Of a stretch of DNA of 64,000 bases, positions 21,006 through 31,235 are shown piece by piece (the first letter of the stretch is position 1; every line of letters begins with the position of its first letter). The stretch is taken from contig NW_019173953.1 in NCBI RefSeq assembly GCF_001642475.1, positions 62,001 to 126,000 on the forward strand, read 5' to 3'. The stretch is from Fonsecaea monophora. Taxonomy: Eukaryota > Ascomycota > Eurotiomycetes > Chaetothyriales > Herpotrichiellaceae. The translations under genes and the position numbers were made by a program. The notes below the pieces were generated by a model, which was not told where the DNA came from, ran no database searches, and was given only the letters and a program-made list of their open reading frames with translations.

Positions 21006-22040
21006 TCAGACCCGGTTTACTACCCTGGCCCTTCGCTCCCGGAGCATACTGGACTTCATGGCCTGGTGCTCCAGCCATGATCTCGGCTGGTACTCGCCCG
21101 CCCCCAGTGTGGATCCGGTTATTGACCCGGTCCCTGTCGCCGAACCCGGTGCTGACGCCGTCGCTCTCAAGGGCGCCATTGGTTCGTCCCCACAGGGGGC
21201 CTCGACCAGCGTGCTCGATTCACTGCGGACGGGACTCGGCCAGGGCTCGCTGATCGGACTCCTCTGGATTGGGACGTTGCGGAAGAACTGCGCGGGCACG
21301 TCGGCCGGCATCTCTGAGGGGAGTTCTCTCATTGTTGGAAGTGGTGACTGTGCGGGCGGTGGTGGTGATTGTGGTAATTGTGGTGATGGTAGTGGTATTG
21401 GTGGTGACGTGGGCGTCGTGGGTTCGAGGTTTGGTGTCCCCTGTGCGAGAGGCTGTTCCCGCAGAGCACGGGCGCGGAGGTTGTCTGTGCTGGGCTTCGG
21501 GGTCGACCTGCTCATGTGCTTCCACTGGAGCAGCTGGCTGGTGTTGTAGCTGGGCGGTCTGTCTCTCCTGCTACGGGCGGGATCACCCCCTGCCGTGCCG
21601 TACGACCGCAGAAGCCGCAGCGTCGAGATGTTCTGGGTGAGCGTAGTGTGGACGATGTTCAACCGCTTCAGTGCGGCCGTGACGCTCGAGTTGTCGCTCA
21701 ACACCCACATGACGCGCGTCGAGAAGTGGATGCGACAGTCGGCGTCCTGGTCGACCCGTGCGGGCTCGAGGAGGAGGGCGACCTCCTCGGCCGCCCTCTT
21801 TGTCTCCTCCAACACGCGCTCATAGTCCCTGCGCTCTGACAGCGGCAGCAGATCTTGCTGGTGGCTCAGCAGCTCGCGGCAGGTCTTGATGTTGGTCCAG
21901 GCGTGCTGGGCGGTGATGAGGTATTCTCTCGTCTGTTGATCGACGGCCCTTAGGGCGTAGGTGACCTCGCAGATCTTGAAGACAAAGGTCAAGCCCGAAC
22001 TGACGCCGGCCGTGATAGCCGACCACGGATTCGCGCTCAT
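21006..22040 (-). CDS. Fungal_N-like domain protein with proline-rich tail
   Basis: Single-exon 344-residue protein. Residues 1-145 are helical (GVSSGLTFVFKICEVTYALRA, then LLSHQQDLLPLSERRDYERV) and resemble the N-terminal domain (PF17111-like) found at the start of fungal NLR/STAND-type or ankyrin proteins. No nucleotide-binding or repeat domain follows. Residues 150-344 are disordered: a Ser/Arg region, then Pro/Thr-rich sequence and a Gly/Ser/Thr segment. The start at 22040 is the first ATG; an upstream in-frame stretch would add a Lys-rich leader without ATG support. It could be a stand-alone signalling or adaptor version of these helical domains; that is inference. Convergent with the membrane-protein gene. 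Confidence 0.72.
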   Translation of the reverse strand: MSANPWSAITAGVSSGLTFVFKICEVTYALRAVDQQTREYLITAQHAWTNIKTCRELLSHQQDLLPLSERRDYERVLEETKRAAEEVALLLEPARVDQDADCRIHFSTRVMWVLSDNSSVTAALKRLNIVHTTLTQNISTLRLLRSYGTAGGDPARSRRDRPPSYNTSQLLQWKHMSRSTPKPSTDNLRARALREQPLAQGTPNLEPTTPTSPPIPLPSPQLPQSPPPPAQSPLPTMRELPSEMPADVPAQFFRNVPIQRSPISEPWPSPVRSESSTLVEAPCGDEPMAPLRATASAPGSATGTGSITGSTLGAGEYQPRSWLEHQAMKSSMLRERRARVVNRV

Positions 22041-23041
22041 GGTTCTTTCTTTTTTTTTGGTCTCTTGTCTCTCTTTTTTTGGTGAAAGGTTCAAAGATTC
22101 AGGTCAAGAAGGAAATAGAACCCCTCGCTCCGAATGATAGTCTAGACTAGAGCGTGAGCGATTTTTACCAGTCTTGGACCATCCTATCGCTTCCGAACGA
22201 AAAGGGTCGAGTGATGAGGCTGAAAGGGGGGCACACTTTGTTCAGAAAAGAGGGGTTGTTATCTCGCCAATATTCTCGTTTCCGAGTTTCTGGGCAGCCA
22301 GAGCAGACTCGGCAGACACAGAGTCAGCCGACCACGAGGCAGAACCAGGCGCAGTTGTCTGTTGAGAAGCAGGGAGGGGGGTGGGTTCAGTCGGCTAGTT
22401 GGACAGGAAAAAAGGCACTCGAGTCGGGACAATCATCAGGTTACTCAACGTGCAGACACGAGGACGAGGTTTCTGCTGGACCAGTTAGTCCTGCAAGGCA
22501 AACAAGCCCAAAAAGCCCAAAAGCCCAAAAGCAGCTTGGGAAGGGGGCCAGGTCGGTCTGGGCAATTCCTGGTCATCGATATGCAGCCAATGATGATGAG
22601 GCTCAGCCTGATCGCGCATTGTAGAAGACGTTAAAAGCAGCATGGCACGCGTGGCAGCTGAGAAGTCGAGTTGCTCTAAATCGGCCCCCTGCAGGAGACT
22701 ATTGGGCGCTATCTCGTATACCTTTCACAAATTCTGGCTGTGCATGATGCCATCAAAGCCACCAAAAGCCAGACTGGGAGGAGGGGGGGGTTGGGTGAGG
22801 GACTGTGGCGACAGCCGCAAGAGCACCATCAGGCTGCCGGTGGGAAGATGGTTTAATGCTTAAGAGGGGCCGAGGTCAGGGAAGAGACATTCTAGGAATA
22901 AGTCCCTTTTAATTTCTATCAATTCAAGGAGGGGGAAATTGGAAGGCAAAGAAAAGAGCTTCTCCCTCGCGAAGAGAATAAGCATCAAAGGACAAGATAC
23001 TCACACAGCAAGTAACCACCCAGCCAAACCACGCACAAGCC
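22041..23041. other. Divergent promoter region, 1 kb
   Basis: Lies between two divergent genes. It has T-rich tracts just upstream of 22040 and an AAAAGCCC direct repeat at about 22507-22533. No gene supported. Confidence 0.5.
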
Positions 23042-23981
23042 ATGTTCTTTGCTGTCGTTGCCCTTTTCTTCCATGTCCTGGGTTTGGTGTATGCCCTCGA
23101 CTATCCTGGAGCCATCGAAACTGGTGTTGTCGGCCTCGATCCTCGTGGCTGGTCACCAGTGCCGACTCCTGCGCCATACTATAACGTCTATCGCCGCCGA
23201 CTGCAGAAGAGAGACCTGACCGACACATGTGCCTTGGTCAATGATGCGCCGTTGACATGTTCCTCGGGTGAATACTGTGCATACAATGCCGACCTGGGCT
23301 ACATGGGATGTTGCTCTGTCGACGCACAAGGCAACTTCGTCAGCGATTGCTACTACACGACCAGCTGTGTCGATGTGGCTCAAAGCTCATCCATCTGTGG
23401 TGTAACCAGTGGATGCCTGGGTCTACAAACCGGTGTCTGGTATGTTGTTTACCGGTCTCTTTCCTTTGAAAAAGCCTCGGTAGCATGGGAAGGTTGCTGA
23501 TATCGACGACTTCTCTCTGTACAGTGGACGAAACACGCTTTATCCCGAATGCTTGACCATCGTCCTCTACTACGGCGCGGTCAACTCATACACGACCTAC
23601 CGCTGCGGCCCATCCGCGGCCTTTGTGACGGCAAGTGCAGCGCCCTCGGAAACTGCGACAGCAGTAACGACGACGACGACGACGCCAACGACAACACCCA
23701 GTCCCCCGCCGACCACAACACCGCCTACCCCAGTTACCACCCCTCCCACCACCTCCTCAGCACCTTTCTCGTCGACGACGACTACTCCGACAGAGACGGA
23801 TAAATCCAGTTCCAACCATACGGGCGCCATTGTGGGCGGCGCGGTCGGTGGCGTGGGAGGCCTCCTCATCATCGCCGGCATCATCGGCTTCATCATCTAC
23901 CGGATCCGCGTGAAGAGACGCGAGGCAGAGTTTGCCGACGACACGCCCGAGATCCCTGGCACGGCTCACGTACCGAAATGA
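23042..23981 (+). CDS. Cysteine-rich cell-surface protein with C-terminal membrane anchor
   Basis: Two exons (23042-23439, 23525-23981; intron GTATGT..CAG, phase 2) give 284 residues. A signal peptide is clear (MFFAVVALFFHVLGLVYA). A dibasic RRRLQKR site follows at about residue 52. The ectodomain carries about a dozen cysteines in spacing such as CSSGEYC, GCCS, SCVD, ICG and GCLG. Across the splice it ends with VCGRNTLYPECLTIVLYYG and SYTTYRCG. A 60-residue Thr/Pro/Ser stalk precedes the transmembrane helix (AIVGGAVGGVGGLLIIAGII) and a short basic cytosolic tail. Many Pezizomycotina encode such proteins; function is not established. A role as a wall-associated surface protein is inferred from the layout. 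The splice is needed to reach the stalk and anchor. Confidence 0.82.
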
Positions 23982-24892
23982 GATTATTTTCCCACCTCTC
24001 CCTTGTCTGGTCCACAGTACCTACAAACAACCCTTCCTTACCAACATTGTGTTATGAGGTCCAAGCTCAGCTCGAGGGATTTTCATCTAGTCCTAATCCT
24101 AGTGTCTAGTGTCCAAGTGCGGTGGCCATCTCTCTCTCTGCATCTCCATCTCTATTCCTCAAAATATAGGTCATATCCACCTTAACCTCAGAGGCTCAGC
24201 CTGGGACGCCGTTGGGGGGCCCACCCTGCACATACCGGGTTGGGCTAGCTGCTGGGACACCGCAGTGAAACGGCGACTTATGATGATGGGGGCGTGTGTA
24301 TGGATTGTGCGGAGTCATGTCTGTCTGGTCTGTCTATCTGTCTGTGGGAACAAAGGATTCTATTGTGTCTTTTTCCAGCTTCGAGCTATATACTAGTTGG
24401 TAGGGCCTTTTGCCGTTTAGGTGGTAGTGATTATGACCACTAATCAAGATCTAATCAATGCTGCTCCTCGTCCTCCTCCTTGTCACAGATGGATCTCTGC
24501 GTTTCATTGTGGGCATACGGAGTACCAATTAGGTACTCGCTCCCCTTGCTACTGGGGCCGTGGGCCGTGGGCCCTAACCCCCGCGGCCGCAAATACTCGG
24601 AGAATAGATCTGTGGTGGAGCATTCCGGTGAGGCGATGCCCGCCTTGCCCGCACAAGATGATTATTATTCCCCTGGCGTGCCTGGCTAAAATGTATCTTT
24701 TATAGATCCGTCCATGCTGCAGTCTACTCTTACAAGTGGCTAGCATATGCCTGCGCCGCCCAGATGGATCTCGAAACTTGCACAAGGTGATACCTAGTGC
24801 GGGCGAATATAAATTTTGCCTAAATAACTCAATCGCGAATCAATGTCCACCAGTGAGTGAGCAAAGTTAGGCGGGTTAGGGCTTTCCTGCTT
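23982..24892. other. Convergent intergenic region
   Basis: Between the convergent ends of the surface-protein gene and the CoA-transferase gene. CTCTCT-rich patch near 24126-24155 and a GGGCCGTGGGCCGTGGGCC repeat near 24556-24573. No gene supported. Confidence 0.5.
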
Positions 24893-26371
24893 CTACACCT
24901 TTGCCTTGGAGGAGCTAAGCTCCCGCAAGATTTTGTCATTGTGCTCTCCCACCGCGGGGATCGGGTCCATCCTCGCATCCACATCGGCGCTCATCCCAGG
25001 TGGCAAGAAGGCTGGGATCGGGCCAACCTCAGTGTCCACCTGCCCGAAGCGTCGGCGCGCGGCGAGCTGCTCGTGCTCCCATACCCCTTGCATGTCGTTG
25101 ACTTTTGCATTGGCGATGCCGGCCTTCTCGAGCCGTCTGACGACCTCGTCGGCGCCGCCGCCCCACGAGGCAAAGATGCCGCTGATGATGGCCTCGAGCT
25201 CGGCGCGATTGTCACTCCGCGAGGCCGTGTCTTTGAACTTGGGATTGGTGGTCAGGTCCTCGCGCTCGAGGACATCCGCTGCCAAGATCTTCCACTCTCG
25301 CTCGTTCTGCACGCCAAGCATGACCTGGGCACTCAGGCTGCCATCAGGGGAGATTCCGGTTGAGAATGGGCCATATGGATAGATACTCGCATGAGCAGCC
25401 CCAGCTCGCTTGGGGGCTGTTTGGCCTTCAAACGCGTAGTACAAGGGGAACCCCATCCACTCGACCAGCGACTCGAGCATGGACACGTCAATCACACATC
25501 CCTTCCCAGTCTTCTGTCTTTGAATGATCGCTCCCAGAATGCTGCTGTACGCATAGATGCCCGCGGCGATATCCGCTATCGAGCATCCCACCTTGGCCAT
25601 CTCATCCTTGGTGCCTGTGATGCTCAACAAGCCCGCCTCCGCCTGAACGAGGAGGTCATACGCTTTCTTATGTGCGTAAGGACCGTTACCTCCGTACCCG
25701 CTGATCGATGCGTAGATCAACCTGTCGCCCCTCGCCTCCCCGGGAAACGCGGCGTTCATCATAGCTTTCATGTCTTCGTAACCCAGGCCCATCTTCTCGG
25801 CGTCGCCGGGCCTCAAGTTTTGAACAAAGACATCGGCCTTCTCACAGACCAGCTTCCGGAGCACTTCCATGTCTTGGGGTTTCTTGATATCCAAGGCGAG
25901 GGACTCCTTGTTGCGGTTCGTCCATACAAAGTGACTGCAGAGCTTCCCACGGATGCGCTTGTCGTGGTGCCGTACAAAGTCCCCAGTCCCCGGACGCTCG
26001 ATCTTGATGACTCGAGCGCCGAGATCGGCGAGATGGCGAGTTGCAAGAGGCATAGAGATGACCTGTTCGAGAGCCACGATTGTTATATCGGAGAGAGGTC
26101 GACTGGAAGGTGCATTGAACTGGAACGCTTCGGAGCTGGGAACGTTGAGCGTGCTTTGATGGCGGTGAGGCAACACCACTACGCCTCTCTGCTTGGTCGA
26201 ACTCGGTTGGACATCCCAGCGCGAGAAAGGTATCCGGTTGTTCCTTGTTGTCCCTGTCTTGAGCGAGGAGGAGTAGTTCCTGGTACAACAGCCATTCGTC
26301 CTCCACCATGCTTTTCTCAGGGAGCTGACCTGATAGACCAGCCTCGTAAAGTCACGCTGCACGGATCCCAT
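24893..26371 (-). CDS. Family III CoA-transferase (SUGCT/CaiB-BaiF type), probably mitochondrial
   Basis: 492-residue single-exon enzyme. Residues 1-90 are rich in Arg/Ser with few acids (VYQVSSLRKAWWRTNG), a likely mitochondrial presequence. The core begins LSDITIVALEQVISMPLATR and contains LADLGARVIKIERPGTGDFVR, DIKKPQDMEVLRKLV and FVQNLRPGDAEKMGLGYEDM. YASISGYGGNGPYAHKKAYD follows, in which the last Asp (about residue 239) is the catalytic nucleophile position of the family. It best fits succinyl-CoA:glutarate/hydroxymethylglutarate CoA-transferases, which activate dicarboxylic acids; the acceptor acid is not determined by sequence. The first ATG is 26371; the frame extends further upstream without ATG. 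It is divergent from the regulator at 27582 with a 1.2 kb gap, so it may or may not be co-regulated with that cluster. Confidence 0.9.
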   Translation of the reverse strand: MGSVQRDFTRLVYQVSSLRKAWWRTNGCCTRNYSSSLKTGTTRNNRIPFSRWDVQPSSTKQRGVVVLPHRHQSTLNVPSSEAFQFNAPSSRPLSDITIVALEQVISMPLATRHLADLGARVIKIERPGTGDFVRHHDKRIRGKLCSHFVWTNRNKESLALDIKKPQDMEVLRKLVCEKADVFVQNLRPGDAEKMGLGYEDMKAMMNAAFPGEARGDRLIYASISGYGGNGPYAHKKAYDLLVQAEAGLLSITGTKDEMAKVGCSIADIAAGIYAYSSILGAIIQRQKTGKGCVIDVSMLESLVEWMGFPLYYAFEGQTAPKRAGAAHASIYPYGPFSTGISPDGSLSAQVMLGVQNEREWKILAADVLEREDLTTNPKFKDTASRSDNRAELEAIISGIFASWGGGADEVVRRLEKAGIANAKVNDMQGVWEHEQLAARRRFGQVDTEVGPIPAFLPPGMSADVDARMDPIPAVGEHNDKILRELSSSKAKV

Positions 26372-27581
26372 CTTGATTGTCGTTCGTTCGTAGTGCTCCA
26401 AATATATCTGTGTGACTCCTCAGCAACTCGATGGGGTTTTTTTCCAACTTCTCAAGGCCTGATGGCTAGATTGTCACTGCTCACCACCAGAGGGACAATC
26501 AGTAACGTGGTTGGATCTGGGGAATCTGCAGTCCCTCCGGGCTCGGTCCTTGTTGACACTGGGAGCCTTTCCCCGCACGAGGCTGCCACGTCTGTGATAG
26601 CAACCGGTGATTCGCCGGTGCGGGGAAGCACCATCACGTGTCGGTCCACTCCCGAGGAGCTTCTTGCTTGATTTCCGATTTCGGCCACATATTCTCTTCA
26701 GCCTCGACGACTCGTATGTTGTGGTATTGTAAGGCTAGTGTTGAGGTGTGCTAGAAAAACAATGGGCAGCTCTGGTACAGAAAATGCCACTTCTGCTGGG
26801 ACTACCCGCCCTGAAACAGAGCCATGCTTGAACAGCGTCCCAACAGCCCATCGAATGAACCTAGGGGCTGGCCGCTGCGGCACCTCTGGGGAGCTAGTTC
26901 TCTGCAAGCCTCAATCAGCGTCTAGAATCACTGGACCAGCACGAGTGCACGGTTACCAAGAAGACAGCAGAACGTCAAGTCCTATCTATCGATAATTTAC
27001 AGGAACGCAACGTGGAAAGGGCTCGTGTCCTATCAGAAAGCACGTTCCTGGACCAAAGAAGCTTCCTGCATAATCAATGCCTTCCCACTAGATGGTCAAG
27101 GCTGGGGAACGGTTCCACCCCCACCACAACCGAGCCGAAGTTAAGCCTCGACCATGTCTGCGAGGCAGCCAAGTCGCCGACGCTGGCAGCAGTCTCGAAT
27201 AATTTGATGCCAGATTGTTGGTATTACAGACTAACGCAGCAGCTGGAAGTTCTTTGATACCGGGGAAGGGTCTTGAGTGTGACTGAAGGAGCTAAGTACC
27301 TCCCTAGCTACCAACAAGCCAGGCTGTGGACAGCCGGCACCACCGGTTCTTTTGGAACTGATCCTTTCTCACGTTGTTACTCTGCTTGAGTTCTTGGGCC
27401 AGCCGACGATTGCTCGCCGAAACGTGCACCCACATTTTCAGCAGAAAGGTATCCATAACCATACCAACCAGTCCGTGCGCCAGACTGCTGCGGGCGAAGT
27501 CTCATGTTATCCACCGGCTCAGGATATCACTGCACCTTATGTCAGCGGAGCTTCTCTAGGAGAGAGCACTTACAGCGACAT
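26372..27581. other. Divergent region between CoA-transferase and hybrid regulator
   Basis: 1.2 kb that should hold both promoters. It contains an imperfect inverted CCGGTGATTCGCCGG near 26604-26618, of the CGG/CCG type that Zn2Cys6 proteins often bind (a chance match is possible). No gene is supported on either strand. Confidence 0.4.
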
Positions 27582-30534
27582 ATGATCAAGCGTAGGGCTT
27601 TGCTCCAAGTTCCTGTGACGAGAAGGCTGATTGAATTCTGGGGAAGATACGGAGCTGCGATCATTCCGCTGTGATGTATGCTCGCAAACATTCAGCAGAA
27701 GGTAAGTGACCCACTACTTCTCCAAGTTTGGTTTCGAAGGATTCAAAATTGATTCTGTTGGTGCTAGTGACGCTCTGAAGAGGCATGCCTCTATCCACCG
27801 GTTTCCGGAAAAGGCGTCTTCCTCCTCAACAACCTCCAGCCAGGGAATTTCAACCCGGTCAAAGCGAGCTTCTGCTGCTTGCGACGCCTGCTCCCGATCA
27901 AAGACGAAATGTGATGGGAAGTTCCCTTGTGGTCAGTGTCTTGCGCGGGGAAGGCATTGTACGTTGGATAGACCACATGTCCTCAAGCGGCGATGTGTCC
28001 TCCCGGGCCACGAGCTTGCTCGTCAGAATCGTGGCACTAGCACCGACGCTCGTGAGGAGATCGAGGCGGCCGACGCCCGACCAGAAGATTTAGCCTGGCA
28101 AGATCGGGGAGTAAGTATTCCGCCATGATAGTCAAGTGCAGCCGCTGACTCCTCGTTTTCATCAGTCTACCAACGAAAACATGACATGTGCAGATGGCCA
28201 AGGTAAACTGATGCGCGATGAAGAGGGAGGCTCGTAACGTCTAACGGTGACATAGACAGTGTCGACACGAGCAGGCCGTCTGGCGACAATTCTTGCAGTC
28301 AAGTGCCCGTAGACGGGGACTCAGAACCCCCATCTCAACAGCAGTCAACAGAGCCACTGGTAAATCCTGCAGACACCCAACCCCTGAATTCATTTGGTCT
28401 GAGTGATGGACCTATCTGGAACGACTTTACTTCACTCGACTGTCACAATCCGTTCGAGTACGAGAACCTCACGCAACTTTTCTGGTTTCCCGAGACCTTT
28501 GTTCTCGAAGACCTGGCTCTAGGACAAGGGCCTGGCCAAGGTTCTGCCCATGGAGCACATGGGCCAAGCAGTGCGGACAGTACTGTGGATCCATATGCGG
28601 ATTGGGTCCATTCTCATCCTTTGAAAAAGGGACCTACAGTTGAAGTGATCCGGATTTGTGACTTCTTGCACGATTCGAAGAGTTGGGCACAGATTAACAC
28701 GCTCGAGGGCAGACCGGGCTTGAAACGAACGTTAGGCCCAGTGGTCGCGAACGGACTCCGTGACACTGTTTCTTCTCGGATACACGTCATGGTGTCCAAG
28801 GCACTTGATCAAGATCTTGTCAGAAAGATTCCGCATCTATTTCCGCCTCTCCAGACCGTCCAAGCAATACTGGCAGAATATCATCGGAATCTCGCCCTGC
28901 TCTACCCGATGGTACATCCGACTACCTTCTTCGAGTCCACCTGGGGCGAAGATGAAGCGTATTCCGACATTGGCCTCTTCTTTTCCACCCTGATGGTCCT
29001 TGGCTGCGTCACTATACCTGTGCCGGAGGCCCGATCGTTCGCAATCCAGCTAGCCTTCCTCATCCGCAACATGATCAACGAGACAATGACGAGGGATGAA
29101 AATCAAATTAACGATATTTGGACCATGAGTACCGCGCTACTGGTGACGGTGTTCAGCGCTTGGTGTGGCAACAAGAGACATGCGGAGCTTGCAGAGGCGT
29201 TTCGGGGCACCTTTTCAACGGTCGGTGAGCGCTTGAGCCGCTGCTTTGAATGAATATCTAACACAAATCCAGGCGTTTCTCCGCCGAGGCTATTTCAAGT
29301 CTGCTGCTCCCGTTGATGACGGGGCCATCTTCGCCAATTGGGGAGCCTGGATAAACAGAGAGCGAAAGACTCGGTATGTGAGATCTTCTCCCTTTCTCCT
29401 GCTATCACAAGGTGGTTTATTACCCCACACACTCGCTGACATGCCGCCTCTAGCATGGGATATGTCTGGTATGTTGTGGAACAAGAAATTGGCCTCTTCC
29501 ACTGTTTATCCCCAACGATCCACTTCTCGGATATGCGCAGCCCCATTCCCTCGGCGGATGAACTCTTCTTCGCCGAGACGGAAGAAGAATGGAGTGCGTT
29601 GGTACGGAGCTACCGTCTACTCGAAGGTCCAGGAAATATGTCGAGACTACACCCGCCATCCCTTGCGGCGTTCTACGGCATGTTCCTTCGGCACGATTTT
29701 CTTGAGCGGCACTGCCACGTCACCCCATTGCAGTTGAGGCTTTTGCTGTGTGCGATCCAGACTCAAGTCACCCAGTTCGTCCAGAGCAATCGATTCGTCA
29801 GTACAGAACAGTCCTATGCAGACGACCCACATGTCGAAACCAGCAGTTTCGCATCCCTCCGGCAGGAAGAACTGCAAACCATGCTTGTGAAGTGGTACAT
29901 TCTGAGACAAAGAGTCCTCGGGACTGACGGCGAGACTGAGATGACCCTTGCGTGCAAGCTGATTTACCATCTGGTGTGGCTGGAGTTGCTCATCTGTTTC
30001 AGTGACATCCAACTTCTTGCCGGCCGGGAGGGACCAGCGGGCGCCAAACCGTTGATATCACAGTTCCAACGATGGTTTCGGTCGCCATCCTCCCTCAAGG
30101 CGCTGGCACACGTAGGCCAAGTCCTGGAAATCTTGCAGTGTCCGAGGTATACGGTCCTGCGGCCGCTCTGGTGGCCTGTCGCGTTATTTCGCGTTTCCCT
30201 GATCATGTGGGCTTACAGCGTCGGATTCAAACTCCAACCGAGCCGCGCGCAGCAGGAATACGAGCTGGAGTTCGGGTCTGCCCCGCGAATACCACTAAAC
30301 GATCCCGAGCAGGATACGGGACCCCACGGACGGGTCATACGGCAAGGGGAGGGTATCCCTTGTGTGCTTCACCCCACGGGGGCATTGATCCCCGTCACGG
30401 AATTCCACGACGCTTCCAAAGCGTGCCTGGATCTACTGGAAGAAGGGAGAGTCCAGAGTACCCCTATATGTGAGGATGTGTACCGCTTCTTGCAAGCCAT
30501 CAGACAGTACGACTTTGTCGGCACGAAACCGTGA
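27582..30534 (+). CDS. Hybrid C2H2 + Zn2Cys6 transcription factor
   Basis: Proposed exons 27582-27591, 27647-27701, 27768-28110, 28166-28202, 28256-29220, 29273-29373 and 29454-30534 give about 863 residues. Exons 2 and 3 join to form a perfect C2H2 finger (CDVC, twelve residues, HASIH) followed about 35 residues later by a Zn2Cys6 cluster (CDACSRSKTKC, then CGQCLARGRHC). The rest is a fungal-specific regulatory domain of the PF04082 class, with SFAIQLAFLIRNMINETMTR, NWGAWINRERKTRMGYVWYV and LFFAETEEEW. The ten-base first exon (MIK plus one base) is the only start I found that satisfies frame and splice rules; the first intron is 55 bp. The fifth intron could instead be 29225-29288 (also in frame). 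It heads the same-strand P450/SnoaL/monooxygenase block and is its likely regulator. Confidence 0.8.
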
Positions 30535-31235
30535 TTAGGGCGATTTGCCTTCTGCCATGGCAGTGGTTCCTAAATCACAGATGAAGTTTTGGGATTCCTG
30601 TCTTCGTCATGAATAGAGATGGGACGGCGCAGACTCGACCTTCTTGGTCAGTCCGCCAGGAGAAGGGGAGATGCACACCGTGGCCTGGCTATACCATGAC
30701 ATTCTTGCTCGAGGAAGAGCACCCGCTCAATAAACACTACAAAGCACCTAGGATCTCGCCTGGTTTAGCCGGCTGGAGACTACATAGTAGTATTCTCTTG
30801 TCTTGATTGTCTTCCTCTTGGATGAGGAGTACCCCGTATAGCTTACAAAGTTTACAGAGTTTCTTTGGGCGCATTCCGACCTCTTGAAAAGAGTTTCAAG
30901 ACATGTGTCGCATGGTTTGAAAGTGTAAATGAAGTATCCTTCCCGGGCCGAAGGTTGTGCTGGGGAGAATAAGGCGCCCGTTGCCCATCCAGCCATTTAC
31001 CCTAGAGCAGATTCGGGCCGAGCGAGAAACCAAGTTCCATGGCTGCTTTCGCGAGCAGCTGTGCTTCGGCACTGCAACACCCTATTCAAGCCAGACACAG
31101 CTCTAAACAACTTCACCGCCTGTCATGAGAGGGTCAATATCTCTCTCGATTCCTTTTGTTTCGAGGTTTCCTCCTCCTTAAACACCGCTAAAAGAGTAAG
31201 TTACAGTGTGGGTGTGGTGTTCTCGACTCGCCAGG
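30535..31235. other. Promoter region of the P450 gene
   Basis: 701 bp between the regulator and the P450. No gene supported; presumed terminator of one and promoter of the other. Confidence 0.45.

Noticed and set aside
26604..26618. CCGGTGATTCGCCGG as a binding site for the hybrid regulator
   Set aside because: CGG/CCG pairs are common at this GC content and the site is single; listed only as a possibility in the intergenic entry.
25391..26671. 426-codon open frame on the plus strand
   Set aside because: It lies wholly opposite the CoA-transferase gene, has no family resemblance, and mirrors the coding strand's codon bias; an antisense shadow.
27100..27170. Sequence GGGGAACGGTTCCACCCCC resembling a tRNA T-arm or 5S element
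   Set aside because: No cloverleaf, acceptor stem or internal promoter pair could be built around it.
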